From: Candidatus Krumholzibacteriota bacterium
GTDB lineage: Bacteria; Krumholzibacteriota; Krumholzibacteriia; LZORAL124-64-63
DNA length: 64,000 nt
NCBI GenBank assembly: GCA_024275485.1
Contig: JAJRZA010000065.1
Span: 1 to 64,000 of the forward strand
Direction: 5' to 3'
The position numbers were made by a program, and so were the translations under genes. A model generated the notes under the pieces. The model searched no databases, was not told the DNA's origin, and saw only the letters and a list, made by a program, of their open reading frames with translations. Every line of letters starts with the position of its first letter. Within the stretch, counting starts at the first letter, position 1. Below, piece after piece: positions 37,351 to 46,991 of this stretch.

Positions 37351-38459
37351 CGGGACCAGACCTCCTTTCTGAAGGCCGTGAGGAATTCCTTCTTGAACTG
37401 GTGCCAAAGACTGGTGGTGGGACCGAAAATTTTCGCCCGGCCAATTATGCCCGCTACCAGACGGCCATCAGGGTTATCCAGAAGGCCATAAACCGTGATG
37501 AAGGGACCAGCTTTGGTCAGGGCAACCTTATGATCGATGCGCAGAACCTCACCGATGAATTCATGGTCGGAATACCCTGGAAAAACAATTTTCAGCATCT
37601 GCCCGACCATGGGTTTTTGTGCCTGCCCCTGGGGTATGAGGATGCGGGCGATCATGGTGTCGCAATCCGAAACACTCAGCAGGGAACCGGAGTTATCCTG
37701 CAGGCTCAGGTGTCCGCCGATGGGAGTGCGAATTTCCAAGGCATCGACCGTGGACTGCAACGCAGCCAGTTCACGTTGGAGCGAGGCAATTTTGGTGAGT
37801 GACCGCTCGATTTCTTCGGGTGAGGCCCCGGTAGCCAGTTCTTCTCGTTTGGCACGAGCAATTTTCACATCCAATTCCAAAAGATCCAGACTGGACTGGA
37901 AGGCTTCCCAATCCTCCGAACTGAGAATTTCCTGCTGAAAAAGATTCTTTTGACGGTGGTATTGAACCATGTAGGCCGCCAGTTCGGATTCGGCCAACAT
38001 GATGGTCAATTCGGCACGTTTCATCACTGTGGGCTTGGCTCCGGATTTGAGGACCTCAAGTTCAGCCCGGGCCTCAGTAAGGGAAGTTTCCCTTTCGATC
38101 AGTTCAAGGGCCAACGAGGTGGAGTTTGCGGTAGCCAAGAGATCGCCCGCCGAAACCAGGGAGCTGCGGCCGCTGCCGGCCGTATCGACCGCCAGGGAAA
38201 AGTCCACAAACGAGGGGCGATCAAACTGGTAGACGCGATAATGACGAAACTCCCCGACCAGCAGATCGTCGGTGCCTGTTTTGTAGGAACCGGGCCGCAG
38301 CTCCTCCAATTTCCAGTGTCGGGCCGGATCAATAAGACAACTTCCAGAAACTGATTCCGGGATTTTGATCGTCATGGCCAAAACCACGGCCAAACATACA
38401 AACACACTGATGATGATCAGGGTATTGCGCAGCCGACAGGGTTCTGGTACGTACTTCAT
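37347..38459 (-). CDS. HlyD-like periplasmic adaptor protein
   Basis: 370 residues: one N-terminal membrane helix (L-I-I-I-S-V-F-V-C-L-A-V-V-L-A-M), a long helical hairpin (about 110-240) and a beta-barrel/lipoyl region with I-R-T-P-I-G-G-H-L. This is the layout of membrane fusion proteins that link inner-membrane pumps to outer-membrane channels. No ABC, RND or outer-membrane partner lies beside it; instead it is embedded in the VTC/DUF4956 operon, overlapping VTC by four bases. Confidence 0.78.
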   Translation of the reverse strand: MKYVPEPCRLRNTLIIISVFVCLAVVLAMTIKIPESVSGSCLIDPARHWKLEELRPGSYKTGTDDLLVGEFRHYRVYQFDRPSFVDFSLAVDTAGSGRSSLVSAGDLLATANSTSLALELIERETSLTEARAELEVLKSGAKPTVMKRAELTIMLAESELAAYMVQYHRQKNLFQQEILSSEDWEAFQSSLDLLELDVKIARAKREELATGASPEEIERSLTKIASLQRELAALQSTVDALEIRTPIGGHLSLQDNSGSLLSVSDCDTMIARILIPQGQAQKPMVGQMLKIVFPGYSDHEFIGEVLRIDHKVALTKAGPFITVYGLLDNPDGRLVAGIIGRAKIFGPTTSLWHQFKKEFLTAFRKEVWSR

Positions 38460-38476
38460 CCTGAGTGCTCACATGA

Positions 38477-39016
38477 TTAATATTTCAGGGGCTGGCCCAT
38501 ATCCCAAAGACGGGCAAACACCCCAACAAAGGTTTTGACGGTATAATCATCCGTGATATCCATCAGCAGTTCGAGATTTTTTCCGCCAGCGGATTTTGTC
38601 CAGTTCCAGGATCCGGTCAATACGCGTTTATTGTCGCACAAGACGAACTTGGCGTGCAACTTTCCCTGACTGCGGGGCCAGGCTCTGATCTGGGCCCCGG
38701 CTTTGGCCAACTCATCCACCAGGCTATCCTTCTTGCCGCTTTCCTTTTCATCACATAGAACCCGCAATTTCACGCCTCTTTGCAAGGCTTCCAGCAAAAC
38801 CGGCAACAGCTTGGGATCGTCGAATTTGTAGACGACAGCGGATACCGAACCGTGGACCTGGCCAAGGGCTGAACCCATCAGATCACGCGAATTCAGGTCC
38901 AGGCTGAGATCGACAACCACCTTTGGTTGCCGGGGTGTTCTATCCCCGGTTTCGCCGAACATCGCCGGGCTGCCTGCAACCATGAAAACAAATAAAACAG
39001 ATAGACACAGTTTCAC
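38477..39016 (-). CDS. Exported phospholipase D-like protein with one HKD motif
   Basis: 179 residues with a signal peptide (L-S-V-L-F-V-F-M-V-A-G) and a single PLD catalytic half, H-A-K-F-V-L-C-D followed by L-T-G-S-W-N-W-T, near residues 121-143. Such single-HKD proteins act as dimers, like Nuc endonuclease. GTG start at 39016. It is first in the operon, 17 bases before the HlyD-like gene, so it may process the exported product or act on lipid or nucleic acid; the substrate is unknown. Confidence 0.8.
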   Translation of the reverse strand: MKLCLSVLFVFMVAGSPAMFGETGDRTPRQPKVVVDLSLDLNSRDLMGSALGQVHGSVSAVVYKFDDPKLLPVLLEALQRGVKLRVLCDEKESGKKDSLVDELAKAGAQIRAWPRSQGKLHAKFVLCDNKRVLTGSWNWTKSAGGKNLELLMDITDDYTVKTFVGVFARLWDMGQPLKY

Positions 39017-39171
39017 TGGAAAATCCCGCTTTGAAAGAACCTTTCATCTTCAACTGTAATTTTACCATATATTTACACACGATTTCAAGGATGAACCGTT
39101 CTGATATCAACTATTTAACGTTTCCAAATACCTCATTTTACCATGGAAGACCTTGGGCAGAGCTCTCTGCG

Positions 39172-39216
39172 AAAAACAGAACCGGTCGCCAGCCCTTTTG
39201 GGGCAGACGACCGGTT
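39172..39216 (-). terminator. Rho-independent terminator of the methionine-rich secreted protein gene
   Basis: On the minus strand AACCGGTCG pairs perfectly with CGACCGGTT, with a second inner GCCC/GGGC stem, and is followed by CTGTTTTTC. It lies 28 bases after the stop of the large secreted protein. The rest of 39017-39243 holds no gene. Confidence 0.8.
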
Positions 39217-39243
39217 GGACGGTGAATCAACAGGGTCTTCCAG

Positions 39244-41505
39244 TTATTTCAGCAAAGTCATCTTGCCAACCTGCTTTTGTCCATCGGTATTCAGCACATA
39301 GTAATACAGGCCGGAAGCCACGTTTTTAGGCTGAAAAACAGCTTCGTGGGATCCTGAAGCCAGGTCCCCGCGCACCAGATTCTGCACCAATTTACCCCGC
39401 AGATCATAAACCGAGAGATCCACGGTTCCGGACTGGGAAAGTTCGAAGCGAATCACGGTCCTGGGGTTGAAGGGATTGGGATCATTCTGATGCAACACGG
39501 CCACCGAAGCGGGGTAGTTGTTCTCCTGATCATTTCCCCAGTTGTTGGTGCCAAGCCGCAGCTTGGCCTTGGCTGCGAACACCGGAGCCAGGCCTTCGGG
39601 TTGTTCGGAAATGTAGGGGATTCCGTCATAATCCGAGTCATTGCCCACCTCGCCGGTGGGCATATCCTCGGCCAGCTGCATCTTGTTGGCCACCTGATCC
39701 CAGAAGGCGACGTAGACATCGGTGGCTTCGTCGTGACCGCCCACCAGACGGGCTTCGCGCAGGGCGCCGGAAATCAGGGCCACGGTGCGGGGGGTGTATT
39801 CCGCCATCAATGAATGAATATTCGTGGCGAAAGCCGAGTCGTCGGCATGGTAGAAGTTTGCCATGAGGGCCTCGTAGGCCGCATCGGCGGCGTTCAGATA
39901 GCTTGCTTCGCCGGTGGCGGAGTAGGCGGCGTACAGGGCACGCACGGCGGCGGCCTGGGCTTCGACCGTATGGGGGCCACGCTTGCCGTCGCCAATTCCG
40001 TGAATTGGCACCACGCTGGCGTAAAGATTGTTGTCATCGGCCATGTGGTTGATCATGAAATCAGCCTGGGCGGCCATGGCCTCAAGGGCCATGGGAGCCA
40101 GGGGAGTACCGGTAAATTCTTCCTGGAAAACATTCAAGGCCACCAGAGAGTAAGCCGCATTGACGGCTGAAACGTTGTTGCTCAATTGCACAATGTTGGT
40201 GGTGAGGCCGCCCTGGAAGTCTTCTGCACCAATGGACTTGGCCAAAGGCATGCTCATGGGGAGACTGAAGTCCACGAAGGTACCCATTTCACCGTCGTAG
40301 TGCATGGCCATCATGTTCAGGAAGATGACTTTTGAGACCCCCGTCATCATATCAAAAGGTCCGGGTATGCCGGTTTCCATCATGGAGGCGGGAAAAGGGT
40401 CACCGTCGAAGACACTGTGGTAGGCCATGTGAGCTTCGTCGGAATTGTTGTTGGGGTCCATCATGTTCTTGAAGCTGGTGGTTCCCCACAAAAGGGAAGC
40501 CTGTCCGAACAAGTCACTTCTGGCATCGACTACTTCGTAGGAGCCTACCCGCGGGGGCAGACCGTCCATGACCATTTCTTCGGTCACGGCGATGCGGCGG
40601 GGGAAGTATCTCAGGCCATTCATGGGATCGTAGGTTACGGGGTCGACGCCACCGAGGGCGCTGCCGTCGTAGGCCAGGTTCTCCAGGAGACTCTTGACCT
40701 TGTTGATGGATTCGGCGGTCAGCACCTGGCCGATGAAACCGTCCAGGTTGTCGCCACCGTAAAAGACGTTGTTGTCGGGGTCGAACACTCCGTCCGGCCC
40801 GTCGGGAGTGATGTTGCCGTCGGGGACGACTTCATTTTCGTCACCATCATGGAATCCACCCAGCATGTCCTGGGCCCAGAGGTATTGTTTCATCAGGGAC
40901 TGGCCCATGGATGCGGGGGAGATTTGGTGGATCATGGAGCTGCGATCCCAGCGCAGGGTGGAGAAATCCATGTGGAAATTTGAATCCACTGCCTGGGAAT
41001 AGTGGGGATTGCCGCCGATGAATTCACCGAACTGGGGCCAGGCGCCCAATGGAGGCGTCTGGTTGGCGTTCATTCCGAAACCCATGATGGCCATCATCAG
41101 CATATCGTCTTCGTTGTAGCCATTCATCATGCCGCCGGTGTGAGAGCCGTCGAAATCGGGGCCCATCATGGCTGCATTGGCCATGATGATCGGAGACCAC
41201 ATCATGTGGATTCCGATGCCCGAGCGGGAAACCACAGTTCCTAGCTGATAACGGGAGTACTCGTAATTCTCGATGCCCAGCACGTAGGCCGCGCGGTCGG
41301 GGAAATCAGGCACCATGGGATCAAGCATGTCCAGGTCATAACCGACTTCTTCGGCGTAGGGTTCGCCGCTTTCGTTGATTTCATTGGCCAGGAGCATCTG
41401 GTCGGCGGTGTTGTAGTGGTTCGTGTCGGTGATGTGGACTTGACTGAAGGCGGGCAGGGCGGATATGGCCACGAGGATCACGGCCATTATTTTTAAGTGT
41501 TTCAT
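39244..41505 (-). CDS. Large methionine-rich secreted protein with FlgD-like sorting domain
   Basis: 753 residues: a signal peptide (I-L-V-A-I-S-A-L-P-A-F-S), an unusual N-terminal 160 residues with methionine clusters (G-M-M-N-G-Y-N-E-D-D-M-L-M-M), a helical middle whose A-A-A-V-R-A-L-Y-A-A-Y pattern suggests an alpha/alpha toroid, and a C-terminal sorting domain with D-P-N-P-F-N-P and G-L-Y-Y-Y-V. An acidic calcium-like stretch (N-D-S-D-Y-D-G-I-P) precedes the tail. The ATG follows AAGGAGATCCC. I do not recognise the family; methionine clusters hint at soft-metal binding, which is speculation. It is a single-gene unit with its own terminator. Confidence 0.75.
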   Translation of the reverse strand: MKHLKIMAVILVAISALPAFSQVHITDTNHYNTADQMLLANEINESGEPYAEEVGYDLDMLDPMVPDFPDRAAYVLGIENYEYSRYQLGTVVSRSGIGIHMMWSPIIMANAAMMGPDFDGSHTGGMMNGYNEDDMLMMAIMGFGMNANQTPPLGAWPQFGEFIGGNPHYSQAVDSNFHMDFSTLRWDRSSMIHQISPASMGQSLMKQYLWAQDMLGGFHDGDENEVVPDGNITPDGPDGVFDPDNNVFYGGDNLDGFIGQVLTAESINKVKSLLENLAYDGSALGGVDPVTYDPMNGLRYFPRRIAVTEEMVMDGLPPRVGSYEVVDARSDLFGQASLLWGTTSFKNMMDPNNNSDEAHMAYHSVFDGDPFPASMMETGIPGPFDMMTGVSKVIFLNMMAMHYDGEMGTFVDFSLPMSMPLAKSIGAEDFQGGLTTNIVQLSNNVSAVNAAYSLVALNVFQEEFTGTPLAPMALEAMAAQADFMINHMADDNNLYASVVPIHGIGDGKRGPHTVEAQAAAVRALYAAYSATGEASYLNAADAAYEALMANFYHADDSAFATNIHSLMAEYTPRTVALISGALREARLVGGHDEATDVYVAFWDQVANKMQLAEDMPTGEVGNDSDYDGIPYISEQPEGLAPVFAAKAKLRLGTNNWGNDQENNYPASVAVLHQNDPNPFNPRTVIRFELSQSGTVDLSVYDLRGKLVQNLVRGDLASGSHEAVFQPKNVASGLYYYVLNTDGQKQVGKMTLLK

Positions 41506-41641
41506 GGGATCTCCTTGAATTAGAATGACTTAGAGCCGCGTCTTGCGCGGGGTTTTTATTCGGATACCAAGGGTGTGTGACTTGAGGGTGGGATTTGTTA
41601 CAAAAAAATTGGAAAAAAAAACAGGAATCACCATATACCCT

Positions 41642-41971
41642 TCAAACGCACAAAACATACGCAATAGAAACCAAATGATGGTCATCATGTTCCGCCGCAA
41701 AAACCATTAAATCCAAAATCCTCATCGATCGATCCAAACGGGGATGCCTGGCCAAAGCTCTTCAATGGAAATCAAGTGCCCGACATCTTCCTGGACAGAC
41801 CAACTCTCACCATCCTTGAAAACAAAACGGTTCGTCGATAGCTCCTGCTCCCTTTCGCTGATTCGAGCTGGTGTCCCCGCGCAACCTCTCCAGAACGTTG
41901 GGAATCATGGACAAGGGCAAATCAAAGATGAACGGACGCTGGATCCAGGGCAACCGGTCAGGTGTTTTCAT
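41642..41971 (-). pseudogene. Decayed DinB-family gene
   Basis: From ATG 41971 (GGAG upstream) the frame reads like a DinB-superfamily start: R-P-F-I-F-D-L-P-L, then P-N-V-L-E-R-L-R-G. One extra G in a run of four breaks the frame there. In the next frame G-T-P-A-R and W-S-V-Q-E-D-V-G-H-L follow until a stop at 41722. The typical C-terminal element F-A-A-E-H-D-D-H-H-L appears in a third frame, ending at 41642. About a third of the normal length (middle region) is missing. The gene is inactive. Confidence 0.78.
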
Positions 41972-42201
41972 GATTAACTCCAAGGAATACGGAATCAATA
42001 ACTGGACAAAACCAGCTTCGAACAAGTGATACGGCAATTGCCAAAATAAGTTAAGTCTATCCCGAGGTTGACGAAACCACGTTAAAGAAAATCCTTACGC
42101 AGGACCAAAACCACGGGCACAAGCGTCATCAAACGCGCATTTCCCGCCATTGGTTTTAAAGTCGTGTGCAAAAACAGGGCTCCGCACAAAAAGGCCAGAA
42201 T

Positions 42202-43857
42202 ATGACGATTTCCACCAAAACCTACTGGGCCTTGATCGGGTTGTTCGCCCTGTCTTTGTTTGTCCATGTCAACTTCCTCGGTGGCAGTCTCAGCAGCCTC
42301 TCCATCGAGGACGAATACACCTACGACCAGTCCCTGGACATCACCGGGTCCCTCGGTAGTGTCAACCTGCGGATGTATGTGCCCAAACCAATGGTCGGCT
42401 TGGAAATCAGGGATGAAAGAATCGAAACCGCCGATCTTGACCTCGTGATCGAAGAGACCGTCGGCGGACGTTTGGTTGTGGTTAAGGGAAATACCGACAA
42501 CCAAGCCCGGCACATCCGTTACCAGGCCAAGCTGCGTTCACTACCCCTGATTTTTACCCTGGACGAGGGCCGCGGTTGGGAGGCTCCCACTCAGGCCGAC
42601 TCCCTGTGGTTGATCTCAACTGAAAACATCCAAACCGGCCATTCCGAAGTCTCGCTGCTACTGGCCCGTCTCTTTGAACTGGACAAGAAAAAATTTGGGG
42701 ATTCCGCGGGCCGCAACTGGGACCACCGGCAATGGCAGGAAGTTCTGTCCGACAAAAACGTCGGCCCGGTCCAGGCCCTGCATGTGATCTACGACCATGC
42801 CCTCGACGGCATCCAACCCGCCACCTTCAGCGGCAAGACCGACGCAGTGACGGCCCTGCGGCTGGGCGAATCCAGTTGCGGTGGTAAATCGCGACTGATG
42901 GTGGCCCTTTGCCGTACCCTGGGAATTCCCGCTCGCCTGGTCGGCGGGGTGATCATGAACCAGGGGGTGCGCAAGCGGGCCCATCACATCTGGGTGGAAA
43001 CCCGGCTGGGCAAGACCTGGGTTCCCTTCGATCCTCTGAATGATTATTTCGGCATGAAACCGGCGCACTTTCTGCCCCTCTACACCGGCGATCTGCCCCT
43101 GATCAAACACTCCCGGGGAATTACCCTGGACTACGGTTTTACATCCGTTAAAAATCGGGTTCCCCAGAGTTGGCAGGGCGATTCGGCTGTATCCCAGGTT
43201 GACGACGGCGGCTCTACGAGCACCTCCGGCTCCCTGGTGCCGATGTTGAACCGGCACAACTATTCAGCCATCATGCTGGCCCCCATCTGTCTGTTGTTTA
43301 TTGTCTTTGCCCGGCAGGTGATCGGGCTGGTGACCATCGGTACTTTTCTGCCCATTCTCCTGGCTTTTTCGTTGATTCAGCAAGACTGGCTGGTAACGGG
43401 CGGTCAGATGGTCTTGGCCCTTCTGCTGGGGGTGATCGTGCGGTTCATACTGATGCGTTTGGCCCTGTTGCATGTGCCGCGCACGGCGGTCATGATCACC
43501 TTTGTGGTGCTGGTATTTCTCTCGTTTTCGGTGGCCATGTCCCGCCTCGATTCTCTCTCCGGAGTGGGGGGGCTGATCCTGCCGCTGGCCGCCCTGGCCA
43601 TGGCGGTGGAGAAATTCACCCTCGTGGCAATGGACAAGGGTACGGCCAGTGCCTTGGTCCTGATGGCCCAGACACTCATTGCTGTGGCGGTTTGCCGGCT
43701 GATCATGGTGACCCCGTTTTTCCAGAATGTGACCATTGCCTTTCCCGAGATCCTTTTCGGAGTCATCGCCATGATTATCCAGCTGGGAAATTACCGGGGG
43801 CTGCGTCTGAAGGAATTGTGGCGCTTCCGCCAGGTTCGCAAGGAGGTGAGCCTGTGA
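42202..43857 (+). CDS. Transglutaminase-like domain fused to 7TM module
   Basis: 551 residues: an N-terminal helix, a periplasmic region with a transglutaminase-like domain (about 130-330) and seven membrane helices (about 350-530). This matches the family known as inactive transglutaminase fused to seven transmembrane helices. Here the triad positions look filled: C226 in S-S-C-G-G-K, H262 in H-I-W-V-E-T and D277 in V-P-F-D-P, each spaced as in active enzymes. In known genomes this family is paired with a RimK-related ATP-grasp ligase, as here: its stop overlaps the ligase start by four bases. ATG 42202 follows AAAGGCC. Confidence 0.88.
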   Translation: MTISTKTYWALIGLFALSLFVHVNFLGGSLSSLSIEDEYTYDQSLDITGSLGSVNLRMYVPKPMVGLEIRDERIETADLDLVIEETVGGRLVVVKGNTDNQARHIRYQAKLRSLPLIFTLDEGRGWEAPTQADSLWLISTENIQTGHSEVSLLLARLFELDKKKFGDSAGRNWDHRQWQEVLSDKNVGPVQALHVIYDHALDGIQPATFSGKTDAVTALRLGESSCGGKSRLMVALCRTLGIPARLVGGVIMNQGVRKRAHHIWVETRLGKTWVPFDPLNDYFGMKPAHFLPLYTGDLPLIKHSRGITLDYGFTSVKNRVPQSWQGDSAVSQVDDGGSTSTSGSLVPMLNRHNYSAIMLAPICLLFIVFARQVIGLVTIGTFLPILLAFSLIQQDWLVTGGQMVLALLLGVIVRFILMRLALLHVPRTAVMITFVVLVFLSFSVAMSRLDSLSGVGGLILPLAALAMAVEKFTLVAMDKGTASALVLMAQTLIAVAVCRLIMVTPFFQNVTIAFPEILFGVIAMIIQLGNYRGLRLKELWRFRQVRKEVSL

Positions 43858-46800
43858 TTTCCCAGATAAAACAGTGGTGGCGCGAGGGACCCGGCAGCGG
43901 TGACATATTGGGGATCAATCGCCGTAATCTGGATCTTGTTTTTGCCGATTTCGAACCCGGGAAGTTTCGGGATCTGGATGACAAGTTGGCCGCCAAGGAG
44001 TTGATGGAAAGGGCCGGGGTCAAAGTTCCGCAAACCCTGGGCTGGGTTTCCAGTCAGATGGAAATGGCGACCCTTGACAATCTTTTGGCTGAGCAGGACA
44101 GCCTGGTCCTGAAGCCGAGCAACGGGTTTGGCGGCAAGGGCATCGTCATACTACGCAAAAATGAGGCCGGGTCCTGGACCAAGGCCCGTGGTGGGGAGAT
44201 CTCTAGCGAGGAAATCCGGAGACACGCGGCGGATATCCTGTCGGGTATCTTCAGCCTCGACGAGTCTGAAGATACCGTCATCTGTGAAGAGCTGATCATT
44301 CCCCATCCCTTCTTTTCCAAATTGGGACCCGAGGGTCTGTGTGATGTTCGCATCATCCTGGAAAAACACGTTCCCCTGCAGGCCATGTGCCGGGTACCCA
44401 CCACGCTCTCCGATGGAAAGGCCAACCTCCACGGTGGGGGTGTGGGCCTGGGAGTCAACCTGGATGATGGCCTGGTCAACGGGGCCATGGTTGGGGACCT
44501 ACGGATTACCAAACATCCGGATACCAAACTGCCTGTGTTGGGGTTGCAACTTCCCGACTGGGAGGAGTGCCTTGCCCTGGCGGTGGCCGCATCCCGCACC
44601 GTGGAGGTGGACTACCTGGGGGTGGATATCGTCGTGGACGGTAAGCGCGGCCCCTTGGTCCTGGAAATCAACGCCCGGCCGGGGCTGGCCATCCAGATTG
44701 CCAACGCCCAGGGACAGCCGGTGACAACCCGCGCTCCCAGCTCTCGTCTGGATAAGGCCACCTCCTATTTCAACTGGGTGCTGCTTTTGATGGTTGTGGT
44801 CTCGCCGCTGGGTTTCCAATGGTGGCAGAACCAATTCAGCGAGGCCCTGATTTTTGACTTGGGTTCCGAGGAAACCAGAACAGCTGTGGTCGCGGCCCGG
44901 GAGGCGGAGGACAACCTGCTGGACAGGGATGTGCCCCACCAGATCGAGGAGATCAATCTGGGCGAAACCAGCAAGGGTTTCAACAACGCCCGCAAGGCGG
45001 CCGCGGCGGGATATACCCGGCAGGCTTTGCGTCTTTACAGCACCGTGCTCGCTGATTCCAGTCTGGCGCCGTTTGCGTTGAACAACATGGCTATCCTCGT
45101 CGGGCGGGCAGGTCAGGACAGCTTGGCCTTGGCTTACCTCAATGAAGCGGTCACGCGTTTTCCGGCCTACTATCGGGGATTTTATAACCTGGGGCTGGCC
45201 CTGGAAAAATCCGGTCAAAAGGTCAAAGCCCGAGAAGCCTTCGATCGTTCCCTGGCCCTGAAACCCAATCACGCTCCGACCTGGGCGGCTTTGGGAAGTC
45301 TGGAATTCGGCAACAAGGACTACGCGGAGGCGACTATTGCCTTCGGCAAAGCCATCCGTTATGATCCGACGATCAAGGGTTCCCGCTTCAAGCTGGGGCT
45401 GTCGAACCGGCTGCTGAAAGATTTCCCCGCAGCCCAGAAAAGTTTTGAAGAATTGTTGACCCTGGATCCGGACAACGAAGCCGCGGTTTACTGGCTGGCC
45501 CGAACCTACCGTGACTTGTCTCAACAGGACAGCGACAACCGGACCCACTTTCTGGCTCGGACCCATGCCCTGTTCAAGGAGTTTTCCCGGAAGACCCCCA
45601 GGATCAATTCCATGGCAGGGACCATGGCCTTTGAGCGGGGTGACCTGTTGGTGGCCCAGAAGATTTTTGAAGAGATGAGCAAAGGGAAATATCGTCCCGG
45701 GTACCACAATCTGGCCTTGGCCGCAACTGCTCTGGAACTCGGCAACTGGGATCTGGCCACTACCGCGGCCAATGGTGGCAGACGTCACGACTCCCGGACC
45801 TCGGCCCGGTTGAAATATTTGGCTCAGCTGGGTCAATCGCTGGCCAACCGCAGTTTGCCTCGCCTGGATCCCAGGCATGCTCCGGGGCCGATTCCCCACC
45901 TGATGGCGGCCCTGCTGGACGAAAACCAACGGCTGGTAGGATCAATTCTTGTCGAGATTGAACAATCCGTGGGACAGGAAGATGTTTCCTGGGCCAAGTG
46001 GCTGGCCGGCAGGGATGACCAGCAGGATCATGCCCGAGCCGTTGATTTTCCCAGTGCCCTGCGCCCCTATACCGTCGCTGCGGCCAATCTCGATGCCTTC
46101 CTGGAGTCTGAAACAAAGATTTCCGACTCCTACGGTTTGTACCTGGGATACATGACCTCCAACCAGGCCGGAAATGTGCCCGATACGTGGCTTGTGCAAC
46201 AACAATTGCGCATTCTGCGCCCCGATTACCTGCCCCTGCTGCTGGAGGATTTTCAGGACGCGATGGATATCGGCGAGGTCAATCAGGCCATTGATGTCGG
46301 CCAGCGGATCCAGAAATTCGGGGTGGTTGATCCCCACTTTATTTTCGATCTGGCGGCCTTGCATCTTTCGGATGGCAAGCCCAGGACGGCCCGCAAGCTT
46401 TTGCGCTCTCTGCCTGAGGAATCCCGTCAGGCCCCCAAGGCTATCATCATCGAGGGACGTCTGGCCATGGCGGCTGAACGCTACTCCACGGCCATCAAGC
46501 TTCTGAAGGGGTTGTTGAAACGCGATCCCGACAACCTGGAGGCACGCTTCGCCCTGGGCGAGGCCCGGCTGGACAAGGGGGAGTTCAGGAGTGCGGCCCG
46601 GGAGCTGCGCAAAGCCGTTGATCTGGCTCCAGCCCGACGGGATATTCGCCAGGCCCTGGCCCAGTCGTTGATGAAACGCAAAAAGTACTCCGATGCCGTT
46701 CACGAATGGTCGGTGCTGTTGTCGCTGGAACCGGATAATTTTTCGACGCGTTTCAACTACGCGCTCTGCCTGCAGAGGACCGAGGATTACGCCAAGGCCC

Positions 46801-46991
46801 TGGCCCAGTACGATACCATCCTGGCCAGTGGTCCGCCGCGAACCAGTACGGTATTCAACCGTGGACTTGCCCTGGAACATCTTGGCCGAACCGCAGAAGC
46901 CCTGGAAGCCTACCAACTCGTTCTCGAACTGGTGCCCACCCACCCCGCCTCACTACGTAAACTTGAACTATTGGAAGGACCCCTCCCATGA
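43854..46991 (+). CDS. RimK-related ATP-grasp ligase fused via one TM helix to a TPR array
   Basis: 1045 residues. The first 300 are an ATP-grasp amide ligase of the alpha-L-glutamate-ligase-like family: L-V-L-K-P-S-N-G-F-G-G-K-G (nucleotide loop) and E-I-N-A-R-P-G-L (metal-binding end). One membrane helix follows (about 305-325, F-N-W-V-L-L-L-M-V-V-V). The remaining 700 residues are TPR-type repeats expected to lie in the periplasm. The family normally ends after the ligase domain, so the TM-TPR extension is unusual. GTG 43854 has an excellent AGGAGGTGA site and overlaps the 7TM gene; the 3' end overlaps the outer-membrane gene by four bases (ATGA). Confidence 0.88.
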   Translation: MISQIKQWWREGPGSGDILGINRRNLDLVFADFEPGKFRDLDDKLAAKELMERAGVKVPQTLGWVSSQMEMATLDNLLAEQDSLVLKPSNGFGGKGIVILRKNEAGSWTKARGGEISSEEIRRHAADILSGIFSLDESEDTVICEELIIPHPFFSKLGPEGLCDVRIILEKHVPLQAMCRVPTTLSDGKANLHGGGVGLGVNLDDGLVNGAMVGDLRITKHPDTKLPVLGLQLPDWEECLALAVAASRTVEVDYLGVDIVVDGKRGPLVLEINARPGLAIQIANAQGQPVTTRAPSSRLDKATSYFNWVLLLMVVVSPLGFQWWQNQFSEALIFDLGSEETRTAVVAAREAEDNLLDRDVPHQIEEINLGETSKGFNNARKAAAAGYTRQALRLYSTVLADSSLAPFALNNMAILVGRAGQDSLALAYLNEAVTRFPAYYRGFYNLGLALEKSGQKVKAREAFDRSLALKPNHAPTWAALGSLEFGNKDYAEATIAFGKAIRYDPTIKGSRFKLGLSNRLLKDFPAAQKSFEELLTLDPDNEAAVYWLARTYRDLSQQDSDNRTHFLARTHALFKEFSRKTPRINSMAGTMAFERGDLLVAQKIFEEMSKGKYRPGYHNLALAATALELGNWDLATTAANGGRRHDSRTSARLKYLAQLGQSLANRSLPRLDPRHAPGPIPHLMAALLDENQRLVGSILVEIEQSVGQEDVSWAKWLAGRDDQQDHARAVDFPSALRPYTVAAANLDAFLESETKISDSYGLYLGYMTSNQAGNVPDTWLVQQQLRILRPDYLPLLLEDFQDAMDIGEVNQAIDVGQRIQKFGVVDPHFIFDLAALHLSDGKPRTARKLLRSLPEESRQAPKAIIIEGRLAMAAERYSTAIKLLKGLLKRDPDNLEARFALGEARLDKGEFRSAARELRKAVDLAPARRDIRQALAQSLMKRKKYSDAVHEWSVLLSLEPDNFSTRFNYALCLQRTEDYAKALAQYDTILASGPPRTSTVFNRGLALEHLGRTAEALEAYQLVLELVPTHPASLRKLELLEGPLP

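Noticed and set aside
44499-45929. A 476-codon minus-strand frame (and 418 codons at 47507-48763)
   Set aside because: Antisense to the ATP-grasp-TPR and barrel genes; no domains and no ribosome-binding sites.
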